This document shows, one piece after another, positions 13,936 to 13,962 of a DNA stretch of 13,962 nt. Below the pieces are notes generated by a model that made no database searches, was not told the DNA's origin, and was given only the letters and a program-made list of their open reading frames with translations. The position numbers were made by a program, and so were the translations under genes. The stretch comes from Bacteroidales bacterium UBA2764 (GTDB taxonomy: Bacteria > Bacteroidota > Bacteroidia > Bacteroidales > Paludibacteraceae). The stretch spans positions 1 through 13,962 of the forward strand of contig DEIW01000130.1 of the NCBI GenBank assembly GCA_002352705.1, read 5' to 3'. How positions within the stretch are numbered: the first letter of the stretch is position 1; each line of letters opens with the position of its first letter.

Positions 13936-13957
13936 CCCGCAAATTTTAATTTGTGGG
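13936..13957. other. Hairpin near the right edge
   Basis: CCCGCAAAT (13936-13944) pairs with ATTTGTGGG (13949-13957) over nine base pairs with one G-T. On the minus strand it would lie in the leader of the 32-aa frame. The window ends just beyond it, so its context is unknown. Confidence 0.45.
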
Positions 13958-13962
13958 GAGAG

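Overview
The window looks like chromosomal or integrated-element DNA from a member of the Bacteroidales. The evidence is several promoters of the Bacteroidetes type (TTTG at -33, TAnnTTTG at -7, 19-20 bp apart), a BT4734/VirE_N-DUF3987 protein, an ORF6N-family protein, and a large secreted M4 metallopeptidase ending in a basic, Gly/Lys-rich tail typical of this order. Genus cannot be fixed. All protein-coding genes of normal size lie on the + strand. No rRNA, tRNA, CRISPR array or transposase is visible.

Layout. (1) 158-1879: an unrecognised 573-aa protein with its own promoter, a palindrome at its transcript start and a terminator at 1957-1988. (2) 1989-2362: a gene-poor stretch with two promoters, a chain of hairpins and a structured leader. 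(3) 2363-5976: a GC-richer four-gene cluster (160, 118, 117 and 743 aa) ending in a VirE_N + DUF3987 primase/helicase-like protein and a terminator at 6014-6040. The first two genes each carry the same pseudoknot-like leader RNA, at the same 31-nt distance from the start codon. (4) 6179-7187: an ORF6N gene interrupted by an in-frame TAA, surrounded and invaded by related palindromes. (5) 7335-7449: a 115-bp imperfect palindrome. (6) 7506-13354: an apparent operon of a small lipoprotein, an M4 thermolysin-like protease with several accessory domains, and a CoiA-like PD-(D/E)xK nuclease candidate. (7) 13355-13962: intergenic DNA, with a GC-rich stretch holding three very small minus-strand ORFs of uncertain status.

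How the parts may work together. The 2363-5976 cluster looks like a transferred replication or mobilisation module: its base composition differs from its flanks, its genes are tightly packed and one pair overlaps, and its leader RNA is duplicated. The lipoprotein and protease are joined by a TAATG stop/start overlap, which suggests coupled synthesis of a cell-envelope protein and a secreted enzyme. An 8-bp unit, (C/G)ATTCACA in three tandem copies, occurs at three intergenic points (58-80 inverted, 6078-6104, 13457-13483) and marks the module borders.

The signal I consider most likely to be undescribed is the twin pseudoknot leader (2266-2331 and 2948-3011). Next are the exact 25-nt inverted repeat linking the ORF6N leader to its own coding sequence, and the 115-bp palindrome before the protease operon. 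Function for these is inference from sequence alone.
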